Shown piece after piece: positions 9,034-18,689 of a stretch of DNA of 55,798 bases. Each line of letters begins with the position of its first letter. Positions within the stretch are counted from its first letter, which is position 1. Made by a program: the position numbers and the translations under genes. Below the pieces are notes generated by a model that searched no databases, was not told the origin of the DNA, and was given only the letters and a program-made list of their open reading frames with translations. The DNA is taken from the NCBI GenBank assembly GCA_015062805.1, contig SUTQ01000016.1, forward strand, positions 1 through 55,798, written 5' to 3'. This stretch comes from Methanosphaera stadtmanae (GTDB taxonomy: Archaea; Methanobacteriota; Methanobacteria; Methanobacteriales; Methanobacteriaceae).

Positions 9034-9051
9034 AGTTAGTTCAGACTAACT
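9034..9051. promoter_or_regulatory. Operator palindrome upstream of flavodoxin-like reductase
   Basis: AGTTAGT-TCAG-ACTAACT is a perfect 7-bp inverted repeat 58 bp before the reductase ATG, just upstream of a TATA-like TTTAAATA. Read toward its gene, the core GTTAGTTCAGACTAAC differs by one base from the site in front of the HxlR regulator at 10192-10211, which reads GTTAGTTTAGACTAAC on that gene's strand. This strongly suggests one regulator controls both. Confidence 0.75.
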
Positions 9052-9108
9052 GCTCTTTTTAAATAAATACTTTAATAAAAATAATATTAACAATGTGGAG
9101 TAATTATT

Positions 9109-9780
9109 ATGAAATTCTATTTAGTTAACAGTAGTCCTAGAAAGAAATATAACACCAGTCAATTATTAGATAAAGTAGCTGAAGGTATTAAAGATACCCT
9201 AAAAGATAAAGTAGACGATGTTCAAATAGAAAAGATACATTTATATGATTTAAATTACACAGGTTGTAGATCCTGTTTTCTATGCAAACAAAAAGACGGA
9301 CCATTCTATGGTACCTGTCCTGTAAATGATGACATTAAAGGAATTTTGGCAGATATGCGTACTTGTGATGGTATTGTCCTTGGAGCACCAGTATACTTTG
9401 CAGACATAAATGGGATGCTAAGGTCATTTGTAGAAAGATTATGTTTTCCACAATTCCCATATGCAGAGTTAGATATTACAGAAAAACGTATGCCTATCGC
9501 TATAATCTATGATATGAACCTTCCTAAAGACAATCCAGCAATACCATTTTATACTACCGTATTTGATTTCTTAGAAGAAACATTCCTAGAAAGAGTATAT
9601 ACAAAACCATACTCACTTAAAGTTCATAACACATATCAATTTGATGATTATTCAAAATACGTTAACACATGGTTTGATGAAGAAGATAAAAGAAAACAAA
9701 GAGAAACACAATTCCCTAAAGACTTGGAAAAAGCATATAATATGGGAGTTAATATTGCAAAAGATTCATTGAAAAAATAA
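9109..9780 (+). CDS. Flavodoxin-fold NAD(P)H-dependent oxidoreductase, 223 aa
   Basis: This is a paralogue of the protein at 3422-4060. The FMN-phosphate loop is NSSPRKKYNTSQ, GCRSCFLCK (about residues 52-60) marks the cysteine insertion, and APVYFADINGMLRSFVERL is the FMN-side helix. The last 30 residues (FDEEDKRKQRETQFPKDLEKAY) are also shared with the paralogue, so both belong to one narrow subfamily. A cytoplasmic FMN-dependent redox role is likely; the electron acceptor is unknown. Its stop codon touches that of the convergent HxlR-type regulator gene, and both promoters carry the same palindrome, which suggests redox or quinone-type induction. Confidence 0.85.
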   Translation: MKFYLVNSSPRKKYNTSQLLDKVAEGIKDTLKDKVDDVQIEKIHLYDLNYTGCRSCFLCKQKDGPFYGTCPVNDDIKGILADMRTCDGIVLGAPVYFADINGMLRSFVERLCFPQFPYAELDITEKRMPIAIIYDMNLPKDNPAIPFYTTVFDFLEETFLERVYTKPYSLKVHNTYQFDDYSKYVNTWFDEEDKRKQRETQFPKDLEKAYNMGVNIAKDSLKK

Positions 9781-10155
9781 TTATATTTCGAATATTTCTC
9801 GGAAATATTCTTTTATTTCTTTACGACAGCATTCATAATCCTCTGATTGAATACCATAAACACCCAATTCGTACATTATTTTATTTAATGACTTTCCCTT
9901 TTCTGTTAAAACATATTTTGTATTGTATTCATCATTTATTTTACTAACTAATCCCTGGTTTATTAAAAATTTAAGAGTATCAGACAGTACATTACTACTT
10001 AAATCAGTATTGATTTGTCTAAATTCATTGAATCGTTCATATCCATTAAACATATCCCACAAGAGTATTACAGTCCATTTTCTATTAATAATTTCAACAG
10101 TATCCCTGATGGGACACCTATTATTTAAAATGTCTTTAACGTCCATCCACATCAC
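9781..10155 (-). CDS. HxlR family transcriptional regulator, about 121-124 aa
   Basis: It shows the HxlR winged helix: CPIRDTVEIINRKWTVILLWDMFNGYERFNEF is the diagnostic first half, followed by a recognition helix (TDLSSNVLSDTLKFLINQGLV) and a wing ending in YVLTEKGKSL. A cysteine before the domain (CPIRD) is the residue that senses quinones or aldehydes in studied relatives such as YodB; two more (ECCR) lie near the end. The frame opens at a GTG at 10155; ATGs at 10152 and 10146 are equally possible. Autoregulation is suggested by the operator about 40 bp upstream. Confidence 0.85.
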   Translation of the reverse strand: MMWMDVKDILNNRCPIRDTVEIINRKWTVILLWDMFNGYERFNEFRQINTDLSSNVLSDTLKFLINQGLVSKINDEYNTKYVLTEKGKSLNKIMYELGVYGIQSEDYECCRKEIKEYFREIFEI

Positions 10156-10191
10156 TAGTTAATTATTTGTTTTAATTAATATTTTAGAATC

Positions 10192-10211
10192 AGGTTAGTC
10201 TAAACTAACCT
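10192..10211. promoter_or_regulatory. Operator palindrome upstream of HxlR-type regulator
   Basis: AGGTTAGT-CTAA-ACTAACCT is an 8-bp inverted repeat 37-56 bp before the regulator's start. It matches the palindrome in front of the reductase gene (9034-9051) at 15 of 16 core positions in the gene-relative orientation. The regulator probably binds both sites. Confidence 0.75.
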
Positions 10212-10323
10212 TAAATGCTGAAATTTTATTATTAAACTTAGATTTAAATGAGTCTAATATTTCAGCCAAAAAACATTTCATAATATCAATTTCTTATATT
10301 TCATCAGGTTATATTAGTTATAC

Positions 10324-10896
10324 TTAAGACAATGCTATTAAATCATTTTTCTCATATTTATTATGTCCTTTTAGACTTTTTTTATATTTCCAGCATTTAA
10401 TAGCATCATCCAATGTTTTATCCTTATTATCATTGAAAAAATCTCTAATATAAGTATTGTATTCAAATTGTTTGCCAATCTTTGTTTTGTTCTTCTTTTT
10501 ATCATTTAAAATCTGATGATATGCATCAATGGATTCTCCATAAGTTTTTCCGGCATTGCTTTTTAGCCACTTTTGAAAAGGTACATTAAATGTAAATCTT
10601 TTACCTATCTTATCTTTAAAGAATTGTCTGTGTTTTTGTGTACATACAAAATTATCTTCAATAAACCTATCCAATGTAATTTCATCAATAATATAATTAT
10701 TTTTAGCTTTATGTTTATTGAGAGTTTTTTTACCAGTATCCAAATAGACAGCAATTCTTTCTGTTAACTCCTTTTTATTTCCCGTACTTTGTAAGTTGTT
10801 TTTTCTACAGAAATCAACAAGTTCTTCCTTCAAATAGTAATATTGCTTAAAAGTCTCACTATTTAGTGTCAAATTCAAATTAGGTCTATCTGTCAT
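10324..10896 (-). CDS. SAP-domain protein with DUF6434-like repeats, 190 aa
   Basis: Residues about 15-55 form a SAP-like DNA-binding motif (YYYLKEELVDFCRKN then STGNKKELTERIAVYL). The rest matches the DUF6434 type: IEDNF...RQFFKDKIGKRFTFNVPFQKWL, then a weaker second copy IGKQFEYNTYIRDFFNDN. Proteins of this layout occur widely in bacteria and archaea; the SAP domain suggests DNA or chromatin contact, the rest is uncharacterised. The gene ends 28 bp after the aldehyde dehydrogenase start on the same strand, so the two could share a transcript with the SAP gene first. Confidence 0.75.
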   Translation of the reverse strand: MTDRPNLNLTLNSETFKQYYYLKEELVDFCRKNNLQSTGNKKELTERIAVYLDTGKKTLNKHKAKNNYIIDEITLDRFIEDNFVCTQKHRQFFKDKIGKRFTFNVPFQKWLKSNAGKTYGESIDAYHQILNDKKKNKTKIGKQFEYNTYIRDFFNDNKDKTLDDAIKCWKYKKSLKGHNKYEKNDLIALS

Positions 10897-10924
10897 AATA
10901 TCATCTTATCCATTTGGTAAATAC

Positions 10925-12337
10925 TTAATTAAGATTAAATCCAATTAGTTTAGTCTTGCACATATCTTCTACGGCATATTTGATTCCTTCTTTGCCCATA
11001 CCACTATATTTAAATCCACCGAAAGGCATGTTATCAGTTCTAAAAGTGGAAGCTTTATTTACAAAAACACTTCCTGATTCTATGGAATTAACACATTTTA
11101 ATGCATCATGTATGTTTTCTGTGAATACTCCTGCATTTAATCCATATTGGCTATTGTTTGCTATTTTGATTGCTTCATCAATATCTTTTACCTCAATAAT
11201 AGGAGCAATAGGTCCGAATGTTTCATTGCAAACTATTTTCATATTATCTTTAACTCCACTCAATACAGTAGGCCAATAGAAATTATCCTTTACTTTAGCA
11301 CCAGTTTCAATATCTGCTCCCAATTGCACAGCATCCTGAACTACTTCATCAACATATTTAACAGCATTATTGTTTATCAATGGACCAATATCAGTATTTT
11401 TATCCATCGGATTTCCAACATTAAGCTTATTTGTCTGTTTAACAAGTTTATCAGTAAATTCATCAATTATCTTATTTTCTACAATGATTCTTTTTACGCC
11501 CATACATACTTGTCCAGAAAAAAGATAAGCTCCATTTATTATATCTGCTACTGCTTTATCAATATCGGCATCCTTAAGAATCAATGTTGGATCGTTTCCA
11601 CCCAGTTCAAGTGTCAGTTTTTTCATACCTGCATTGTTAGCTATATGTACTCCAGTAGGTACACTTCCGGTAAATGATATTTTATTTACATCATCATTCG
11701 CAAGTATTATGTCACCTATCTCTTTTCCAAAACCTGTTAATGTATTTACCACTCCATTTGGGAAGTGTTCAGCAAGTATTTCAGCAAGCATCAAACCAGA
11801 TAATGGTGCTTCCTTTGATGGTTTTAATATAACCGTATTGCGTGCAGCTAAGGCAGGAGCCATTTTGTGAATAGCAAGATTTACAGGATAATTAAATGGA
11901 GTTATTGCTGCTACAACGCCTAAAGGTATTTTTTTAGTAAATGCCATAACATTATTTCCACCAAGACCTGCATCTATTGGTACATTTTCACCATAGATTC
12001 TTTTGGATTCTTCTGCTGCAAACATTAATGTTTCAATAGATCTATCAAGTTCATATAGCGAACCATTTATAGGTTTTCCTGTTTCCTGTGTTATACTCTT
12101 AGCTATTTTTTCCTTTTGTTGTCTTAAGTCCTCACACGCATCGCTTAATCTGTAGTATATTTCTCTTGATGTTAGTTCATTAATTTTCTCTTCAGCATGT
12201 TTGGCAGATTGAATAGCTTCCAGAACTATTTTTTCATCTGCAACAGGAATTGTATCAACTACTGTGTTGTCATACGGATTTATAATATCAAGTCTTTTAT
12301 CAGTTGATATTTTTTCTGAATTAATTAACATATCCAT
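10925..12337 (-). CDS. NAD(P)-dependent aldehyde dehydrogenase, CofA (lactaldehyde dehydrogenase)-like, 470 aa
   Basis: A full-length aldehyde dehydrogenase. ITPFNYP (Asn149) forms the oxyanion hole, FTGSVPTG binds NAD(P), LELGGND (Glu244) is the general base and SGQVCMG (Cys278) the nucleophile; NETFGPIAP and MPFGGFKYSGMG follow as usual. Among methanogen enzymes it looks most like MJ1411 (CofA), which oxidises lactaldehyde to lactate for coenzyme F420 synthesis. That assignment rests on general similarity and could be wrong, since related semialdehyde dehydrogenases are close. GGGATAAC precedes the ATG. A downstream ATG two codons later is also possible. Confidence 0.8.
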   Translation of the reverse strand: MDMLINSEKISTDKRLDIINPYDNTVVDTIPVADEKIVLEAIQSAKHAEEKINELTSREIYYRLSDACEDLRQQKEKIAKSITQETGKPINGSLYELDRSIETLMFAAEESKRIYGENVPIDAGLGGNNVMAFTKKIPLGVVAAITPFNYPVNLAIHKMAPALAARNTVILKPSKEAPLSGLMLAEILAEHFPNGVVNTLTGFGKEIGDIILANDDVNKISFTGSVPTGVHIANNAGMKKLTLELGGNDPTLILKDADIDKAVADIINGAYLFSGQVCMGVKRIIVENKIIDEFTDKLVKQTNKLNVGNPMDKNTDIGPLINNNAVKYVDEVVQDAVQLGADIETGAKVKDNFYWPTVLSGVKDNMKIVCNETFGPIAPIIEVKDIDEAIKIANNSQYGLNAGVFTENIHDALKCVNSIESGSVFVNKASTFRTDNMPFGGFKYSGMGKEGIKYAVEDMCKTKLIGFNLN

Positions 12338-12746
12338 TGTTATCCCTTATCAAAATAGTTATTTGTTTTTAAAGAGTTATCATGTGTGTTTTTTTTTTCA
12401 TATATTCTTTGAACTTTAATGGAATTTGATTTTTTCTTTTGTTAGTCCATATAATTATTCGAAATTTAAATTCGCTTTATATTGCATATTTTAACTATAA
12501 TTAGTTAATGTTTAATTCTGAATATATATAAATAAGTGGTCTATATTATTCAATATTTCTCTTAATAGTTATTCATTGCTTCCACTAAACATCATAATAC
12601 CATAAATCTTTAAAAAAATCTCTATATTATAATTTTAGTAATTTTATAATTATATTTTTTTGATAAAAAAAAATTGTATAAATTTCAAAAGGTTTATATT
12701 TAATTATTAATAAAATAAGGTTAGATGAATATAAGGAGGAGATATT
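12338..12746. other. Intergenic, 409 bp, divergent promoter region
   Basis: AT-rich DNA between the divergent aldehyde dehydrogenase and small membrane protein genes. Long T-runs and scattered TATA-like boxes are present. I find no ORF above 25 codons with a ribosome-binding site, no RNA gene and no clear palindrome. Confidence 0.4.
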
Positions 12747-12965
12747 ATGAATGCAATTCTCGCTGCAGTATTATCCTTTATTATTCCGGGATTAGGTCAA
12801 GCTGTATCTGGTGAAGTAGAAAGGGGAATAGTTTTATTTGTACTTTTAATAATTATGGGTCTTTTCGCAGCTTTTATTTTCAGAAGTTGGGTTGTAACTT
12901 TAATCATTTTTGCAATCAGAGTATATGCTGCATATGATGCATATAAATTAAATGAATTTAATTAA
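12747..12965 (+). CDS. Small TM2-like membrane protein, 72 aa
   Basis: AAGGAGGAGA gives one of the strongest ribosome-binding sites in the window, so high expression is likely. Residues 5-17 (LAAVLSFIIPGLGQ) and VSGEVERGIVLF carry the P-G-L-G-Q...G...G motif seen in TM2 and related two-helix proteins. Two hydrophobic segments follow, then a VYAAYDAYKLNEF end. The same YDAYK ending appears in the zinc-ribbon membrane protein at 18690-19220, so the two share a membrane module. Cellular role unknown. Confidence 0.7.
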   Translation: MNAILAAVLSFIIPGLGQAVSGEVERGIVLFVLLIIMGLFAAFIFRSWVVTLIIFAIRVYAAYDAYKLNEFN

Positions 12966-13191
12966 TTAATTTTTTTTTAAATTATCTTTTTTAAATTTGA
13001 ATTTTCAAAATATTTTTTTAAATATAATTAATAATTATATTACTTATACAGTATTAAAAAAAATAAGATAATAAATATGAAGATTTAATCTTAATACATC
13101 TGATTTAAACATATGTATTGTTAATATATTATAACGATAATCCTTTTTATTAAATAAATAATTAATTAATATATCATGTATGCTTATTTAT

Positions 13192-13917
13192 CTATATTTC
13201 TAATTTTCTAAAATAAAGACATTCACTTTTTTTGCACTGATCATTTTGAGGGTAATATTTACAGACAATCTCTGTTTTTTCCAGGATTATATCCAAGTTC
13301 TCTTTTATGAATTCTATTGCTGTCTCAATAGATAAATAGGAATCTCTTTTGCAACATCGTGGACCACCATGTTTTGAAATATTGTTCAATGAAAGTGATG
13401 TCATTTTATTGGATAATTGAAATTCTTTAGTTGTCAAAGGAGTTGATTTAGTAATAATAGAAATTGCCATTCCAGAACTTATTGCTGCACCACATGCTCC
13501 CCAATAACCACAAGTTCCACCAGGTACTTGTTTAGCTCTATTTAGCAACTCAGATAATGATTCCTTAAGATTGATGTTTCCACCAGCATTTTTATACGCT
13601 GTTAATATGGATGAACCTACAATAATATGATGTTCTGGTCCGTGCATATGACAGAATGATTGAGACATTAGTGTGTCTAATATTTCAATAGGATTTTTAG
13701 AATTGCTTTCTAGGCATATTTTCATTATTTTATGAATTCCGTTCATATGACAATCATTACATATGTAATGTTTGTTTATACACCTTGTTTTAGACTTTTC
13801 TATTTTATGACATATTTCACAGGTCATTTCTTCATCTTTTTCTAAATATTCTAAATGTGCATTACAAATTAAACATTCATTAGTCATAGTATCATCTAAA
13901 TAAATATCTAGTAACAT
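13192..13917 (-). CDS. DUF5714 family cysteine-rich protein, 241 aa
   Basis: The N-terminus has two zinc-binding pairs (CLIC and CEIC) and CNDC, then the DUF5714 core: CHMHGPEHHIIVG, GTCGYWGACGAAISSG and GGPRCCKRDSYLSI. The many conserved Cys and His suggest a metal centre. The family is found in methanogens and anaerobic bacteria and is often next to methyltransferase or radical SAM genes; its reaction is unknown. ATGs at 13917 and 13887 are both possible starts; the second begins directly before the first zinc knuckle and has a GATGAT upstream. A tail with CKKSECLYF adds two more cysteines. Confidence 0.8.
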   Translation of the reverse strand: MLLDIYLDDTMTNECLICNAHLEYLEKDEEMTCEICHKIEKSKTRCINKHYICNDCHMNGIHKIMKICLESNSKNPIEILDTLMSQSFCHMHGPEHHIIVGSSILTAYKNAGGNINLKESLSELLNRAKQVPGGTCGYWGACGAAISSGMAISIITKSTPLTTKEFQLSNKMTSLSLNNISKHGGPRCCKRDSYLSIETAIEFIKENLDIILEKTEIVCKYYPQNDQCKKSECLYFRKLEI

Positions 13918-14283
13918 TTTATATTTACATTCATATATTCTTTTTGAAATAAACTTTGATTAAATATTATTAATTTTTGATATGAAAAAACATTTACATT
14001 AGTTAATCTAATGACATTTTCTATTTACAGTAAATATCATTACCATTATAAACTAGTTGGAATTTTTAATATAAAAGATAGGTTATATTAATTAAATCTA
14101 ATTTCATTGAATAAGATTAAATATATTTTATTTACTGATAACTAGTCTTTTTGATAACCGAAAATAAAAAATAAGTAGAATTTAATGATTTAAACATAAT
14201 TTTTGGAAATTATCCCATAAAAAAATTGAAATTATTAAATTTAAAAAAAAGATATAAATAATTTTATTATAAATTATTTATTC
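13918..14283. other. Intergenic, 366 bp
   Basis: Very AT-rich spacer between DUF5714 and the end of the frameshifted adhesin. I see no ORF, RNA or strong palindrome; the part next to 13917 must contain the DUF5714 promoter. Confidence 0.35.
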
Positions 14284-16219
14284 TTATTGAGTTACTTTAA
14301 AAGATCTATTAGTCGTTGCACCTATAAATCTAGAATTACCAAGATATGAAACTGTGATATTGTTAGTTCCTAAAGTAGTAACTTTAAATGTATATGCATA
14401 TTCACCATTTGAGTTTGTACTGTTTGTATATTTTATTCCATTGATTGTAATTGTTATAGGAGTGTATCTTAGATTATTACCATTATTGTCTGTGTATTTT
14501 CCATTTATTGTAACATAAGTGTTAACTTTTTTATCAGCTATTGGGTTCAAGGTTATTTTTGTAGATTTTTTATTTACTACGTTGAATGTGTTAGTGGCTG
14601 TTGCTCCTATAAATCTTGAATTTCCTGGATATGAAGTTGTTATGTTGTTTACTCCAACATTTGTTGCTTTATAATTATATGTGTAGATTCCGTTTGCATC
14701 GGTGTTGTTTGTATATGTAACGCCGTTGATTTTTATGGTTATTGGTGTGTATCTTAGTATATTTCCGTCGATATCAGTGTATTTTCCAGTTATTGTGACT
14801 ATTGAGTTTAAACTTACTGTGTTTGGATTGTTTAATGTTATTTTTGTAGATTTTTTATTTACTGAAACAGTTGTTTCTTCAGAAACTCCTAAATTATAAA
14901 TCTTATCATTATTAATTTTTCCAGTATTTGTTAAGTTAAATATGTTGTCACCGTAATATAATTTACTACTTACGTTGTCTACTTTATCGTTGTATATTGC
15001 TCCTCCTCTGATTTCGTTGGTTGCAATATTTTTAGTGTTAAATGTGTTAGAATAAACCTTTAATGTACCAATATTGTTGTATAAACTACCACCATGAACT
15101 TTATAACCATTATTGTTGTTGGTAATCTTATTATTTCTTACTGTTAAGGTTAGTTTCTGTTGAATATGATTCCACCATTTAAAGAATCAATATTACCAGT
15201 AGTTTTGACATTTAAATTGTTTATTGTATTCTTTTCAAATGATGAAGTACCTACCTCGTTGTATAATATTCCTCCTCTTACATTTAAGGCAGTAATATTA
15301 ATATTTGAAAAAATGTTATTGTTAATTACGGCATTCTGTTCATAATTGTCCAGTACTCCACTCTAATGGTATCGGAAGAAGCATTTAAGACTATATTTTT
15401 GAATGTGTTTCCAGTTACATACAAAGTAGTTAAATAGTTATGTATTGCTTTTCCATTATTATTATCAAATGTACAAGATGTTATATTTACTTTTCCTCCA
15501 GATACTAGATAAATTACACCGGTTCTATCATGATTATTTTGGTAATTTGCTTTATTGTTTGTGAAATTACAGTTTTTTACTAGTAATGATCCACCGTATT
15601 CTCCAGTACTCCAAATTGCTCCACCCTGTCCGGCAGTATTGGATGAGAATACACAATTATATAATTCTGTTACTCCTCTATTAGCTAATGCTCCACCTTT
15701 TCCTGTAGAAACACAATTGATAAAAGTACAGTTATTCAATTTTAGATGTACATTATTGGATGTATTTATTCCACTAGCTTGACTATCGCTTTTTGTATTT
15801 CTAATTATCAAGTTATTTATTGTAACATTATTGTTTGTAGATATACTTAAAAAATATTTTGAATTGTTTCCATCTATTATAGCACCATTACCATTAATAA
15901 CTAAATTTTTTGTATAAGAACAAATTTTTAAAGGTATAGGTTCATTAACAATATACGTTCCCTTTTTTATGTTGACAATTTTATTCTCATCATTAGTTCT
16001 TAATTCAGAAAATAACATGTCATAACTAGTTACTTCACTTCCTTCTTCTTTACTATCCCTGTTTATTTCATTTTTTTGAACTTTGTTAATAGTTTCAACT
16101 TCGTTTAGTGATGTTGAATCACTACACTCATCATTCGTTTCATTTGAAGCATGTGAACAGGATAAAGTAAAGAGTAATAAGAAAATGAATAATATAAACA
16201 TTTTCATCTTTCTATTCAT
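14284..16219 (-). pseudogene. Adhesin-like protein (beta-helix plus two Ig-like repeats) with two single-base frameshifts
   Basis: Three frames carry one protein of about 645 residues. A signal peptide (FILFIFLLLFTLSCSHAS) leads into a right-handed beta-helix with repeated NN(V/L)TINN and GGA(I/L)(Y/W)N turns, then two Ig-like repeats (LRYTPITI...SYPGNSRF) of the kind seen at 46669-49836. The frame changes near 15360, where AGAGTGGAG would read RGGVLDN if it were AGAGGTGGAG. It changes again near 15155, where CAGAAACTAACC would stay open with one more A. Both are single-base losses. The start is the ATG at 16219, with GTGAT just upstream. A surface adhesin by family; whether the breaks are real is unresolved. 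Confidence 0.75.
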
Positions 16220-16228
16220 CTTAATCAC

Positions 16229-16699
16229 AGTTTCAAGTATTTAAAGTTAAGTATTCCTAAATATTATTAATAAACTTAACTGAGTAGTCATAATCTACTA
16301 CTTAAATATTAATTGTGTTAATAATTGCTTATAAATATAATTATTTATGTAATAATAAGAGGTTATTAAATTAAAAAATAATAAAAAATAAGAATATTAA
16401 TTAAAAATAGTTCTTATTAATTTTTTTCTATAAATTAACAAATAAATTAGGTTCTCAAAATAAAATAATAAAAATTAAAAATTAAAAAATATAAAATAAC
16501 TATAACAATTAAACCAAATGTTTAAAGGATTAAATTCTCAAAAAAAGTTATATTATGATTTTGTTGTATATATTTTTATTATTAATAATTATTATTTAAA
16601 AAAGGATTAAAAAGATAATATATAATATATTGACAAAAATTTCTATGTTTTTAATTTATAAAAATATTTTTTTAAAAAAAAAGTAGGAATGAAAGTAAA
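16229..16699. other. Intergenic, about 470 bp
   Basis: Extremely AT-rich spacer upstream of the frameshifted adhesin and downstream of the cyclophilin-like gene. It has long A and T runs and no convincing ORF or RNA. A TATA-type promoter for the adhesin is expected near its left edge, but I cannot single one out. Confidence 0.3.
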
Positions 16700-17131
16700 T
16701 TATTCCATAACATCAATTTTCACTTTGATATTGTCCTTCTTGAATATGTTTGTATTGTTATCTATTATTGCTATTGGAATTATTCCTTCCCTTATTTCTT
16801 CATTATCATTATCATAGTATATTGCTATAGAGTTAGTTGGCTGGTAGTATGCTATATATCCTATTTCGTAAGTGTTCACTTTATCCGTTTCATCTGTTAT
16901 TGTCTGAGGAAGTTCTGCATATTTTTCTCTGTTGAATAGATCATTAAGTTTCAGTTCCAAGGGTAATAACTGTAGAAATTCATCGGAAGTAGGATTTTTT
17001 ATCATATGTGCTGTCGTTTCTTGGTTATTAACAGTTAATTTAATTGTGGTATTGTTTGTTTCGATATTTGCAGAAGTTACCGTTGACAATGTTACTAACA
17101 TCAAAAGCAATATTAAGAATTTATTATTCAT
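16700..17131 (-). CDS. Secreted cyclophilin-like fold protein, 143 aa
   Basis: After a signal peptide (KFLILLLMLVTLSTVTSA) the mature part begins IKLTVNNQETTA and runs through FLQLLPLELKLND, YEIGYIAYY and SIAIYYD, the order of strands in the cyclophilin-like family represented by TM1367 (Cyclophil_like2). Such proteins have the cyclophilin barrel without proline-isomerase residues; their ligand is unknown. The start is set at 17131, where GGGG lies 6-9 bases upstream; a TTG seven codons earlier is less likely. It follows the anchored protein at 17168-17557 by 36 bp on the same strand and is probably co-transcribed. Confidence 0.7.
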   Translation of the reverse strand: MNNKFLILLLMLVTLSTVTSANIETNNTTIKLTVNNQETTAHMIKNPTSDEFLQLLPLELKLNDLFNREKYAELPQTITDETDKVNTYEIGYIAYYQPTNSIAIYYDNDNEEIREGIIPIAIIDNNTNIFKKDNIKVKIDVME

Positions 17132-17167
17132 ATTATACCCCTTTTTATTCAATATTTAACTGTTTTT

Positions 17168-17557
17168 TTAAATTCTTCTATTTTCCCTGTCGATTTCATA
17201 AAATTCTGGATGATATTTATCATATTTTCCTTCCCGTAATGATTCTTCATGGTATAAAGCCGGATATCTTTCTGCATATTCTTCTTCGGACATACTTACC
17301 CATTCATCATCTATATAATCTCCATATTCTTTATCTGATGAAGATTTTTTTTCATTATTATTAGATGATTTAGTTGATGTTAAAGTATCCGTTGTTTTGT
17401 TTGTTAGGTTTTCACTCTCATTTAATGTAATGTTAATTGTATTGTTTTCAGAAGTATTTATCTTATTATCTTGATTCATAAAAATTATTGCTGCAGTAAT
17501 TATACTTATACATACTATTACAGATATACATATTATTACTAAATTTTTATCTTTCAT
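17168..17557 (-). CDS. Membrane-anchored protein with acidic tail, 129 aa
   Basis: A single N-terminal membrane segment (about residues 6-27) is followed by a Thr/Asn/Ser/Lys linker of about 45 residues and a charged C-terminal module (DDEWVSMSEEEYAERYPALYHEES) rich in Glu and Tyr. The layout echoes the C-terminus of the protein at 4248-4949. It is predicted to face outside. GGGAAAATAAAGA precedes the ATG. First gene of a likely two-gene unit with the secreted cyclophilin-like protein. Function unknown. Confidence 0.6.
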   Translation of the reverse strand: MKDKNLVIICISVIVCISIITAAIIFMNQDNKINTSENNTINITLNESENLTNKTTDTLTSTKSSNNNEKKSSSDKEYGDYIDDEWVSMSEEEYAERYPALYHEESLREGKYDKYHPEFYEIDRENRRI

Positions 17558-17866
17558 TCTTTATTTTCCCATCCTAATCATGATATTTTTTTGAGGATAA
17601 GTTCTACTATATGTTTCTAATACTTTAATTGTCTATAGATTTTTGATTTCTAGGACAATTAAAAAATTTGATTGATTATCTAGTAATTGATGAGTGTAAA
17701 ATAATCTTTTTGAATAATTTCAACACAAATTCTAAAAAAATAGATACAACTAAATTAAAAATATATCTAGTATTAAATAAGCTTTAACAATATACAATAT
17801 TTTTATTTAAAGAAAGGTATATTTATAATGTGATTTTAAAAAGTAAAAAAGAAATAGAAATTATGA
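17558..17866. other. Intergenic, 309 bp
   Basis: AT-rich spacer holding the promoter of the 17557 gene and the 3' end of the mntP transcript. No ORF, RNA gene or clear palindrome seen. Confidence 0.3.
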
Positions 17867-18415
17867 TTATAAACCTAATAAAATCTTTATACCAATTAGG
17901 ATTAATATAACTCCACCAAGTATAAGGAATTTGTCACCAAAATAGTCACCTAACTTACGTCCTAAAAGAATTCCTACAATGCTAAACATAGCTACAATGA
18001 TACCAGTTATAATAGCAGGCAAGATAATACTTGTATCCAATAATGCGAAAGTAATTCCTATAGCAAAGGCATCTATACTTGTAGCAATGGCTAAAAGTAA
18101 GAGCTCTTTAAATGAAAATTTGTCACTGACTTCTTCTTCATCGTTTTCTAAGCTTTCTTTAATCATATTGGATCCTATGACAGCCAATAAAATGAAAGCT
18201 ATCCATGGAGCTACAGAAACTACAAATTCAGTTATTACCTCTCCAGCAAAGTAACCAATTATGGGTAAAATAATATGGAATAAACCAAATACTAATCCAT
18301 AATATAATATTTGATTACTTTTAATATTCTTTTGTGTAAAACCCTTGGTTAAACATACACTAAAGGAGTCCATGGATAATGCTACTGCTATTAAAATAAT
18401 TGAAATGAAATCCAC
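17867..18415 (-). CDS. mntP: Manganese efflux pump MntP, 182 aa
   Basis: Length, six membrane segments and the two diagnostic half-repeat motifs, ALSMDSFSVCL (Asp16) and ATSIDAFAIGI (Asp about 117), identify MntP (DUF204), which exports Mn(II). A cytoplasmic acidic loop (SLENDEEEVSDKF) joins the two three-helix halves. The start is a GTG at 18415 with AGGAGTG about 8 bases upstream. No manganese riboswitch is recognisable in front. Single-helix-bundle relatives may lie close by at 19481-20053. Confidence 0.9.
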   Translation of the reverse strand: MDFISIILIAVALSMDSFSVCLTKGFTQKNIKSNQILYYGLVFGLFHIILPIIGYFAGEVITEFVVSVAPWIAFILLAVIGSNMIKESLENDEEEVSDKFSFKELLLLAIATSIDAFAIGITFALLDTSIILPAIITGIIVAMFSIVGILLGRKLGDYFGDKFLILGGVILILIGIKILLGL

Positions 18416-18689
18416 CTATAATCACTCCTATTACTTTTATATTTTAAAGTCATATCTAATATAAATTACTCAATAGATTTTTAAGAATACCTAAATTTTT
18501 ATTTAAAGTTAAAATATTATTTATTTATATAAATCGTTTCAAAATATCATGAAATAATCGGAATAACTGTTATAAACATTTCTAAAGATTATTATATAAT
18601 TAAATCATTTAATCTAAAGTATTTATTATAAAAGAAAATATACTAAAAAAAAATCATAGTTAAAATATAAAAAGAGAAAAAAAAGGAGA

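Noticed and set aside
11147-11677. Plus-strand 176-codon ORF opposite the aldehyde dehydrogenase
   Set aside because: Exactly antisense to conserved catalytic segments of the dehydrogenase; rich in Ile, Phe, Tyr and Ser as expected for a shadow frame.
18416-18689. Manganese riboswitch (yybP-ykoY) near mntP
   Set aside because: This stretch is upstream of mntP, but none of the GC-rich conserved loops of that riboswitch are visible.
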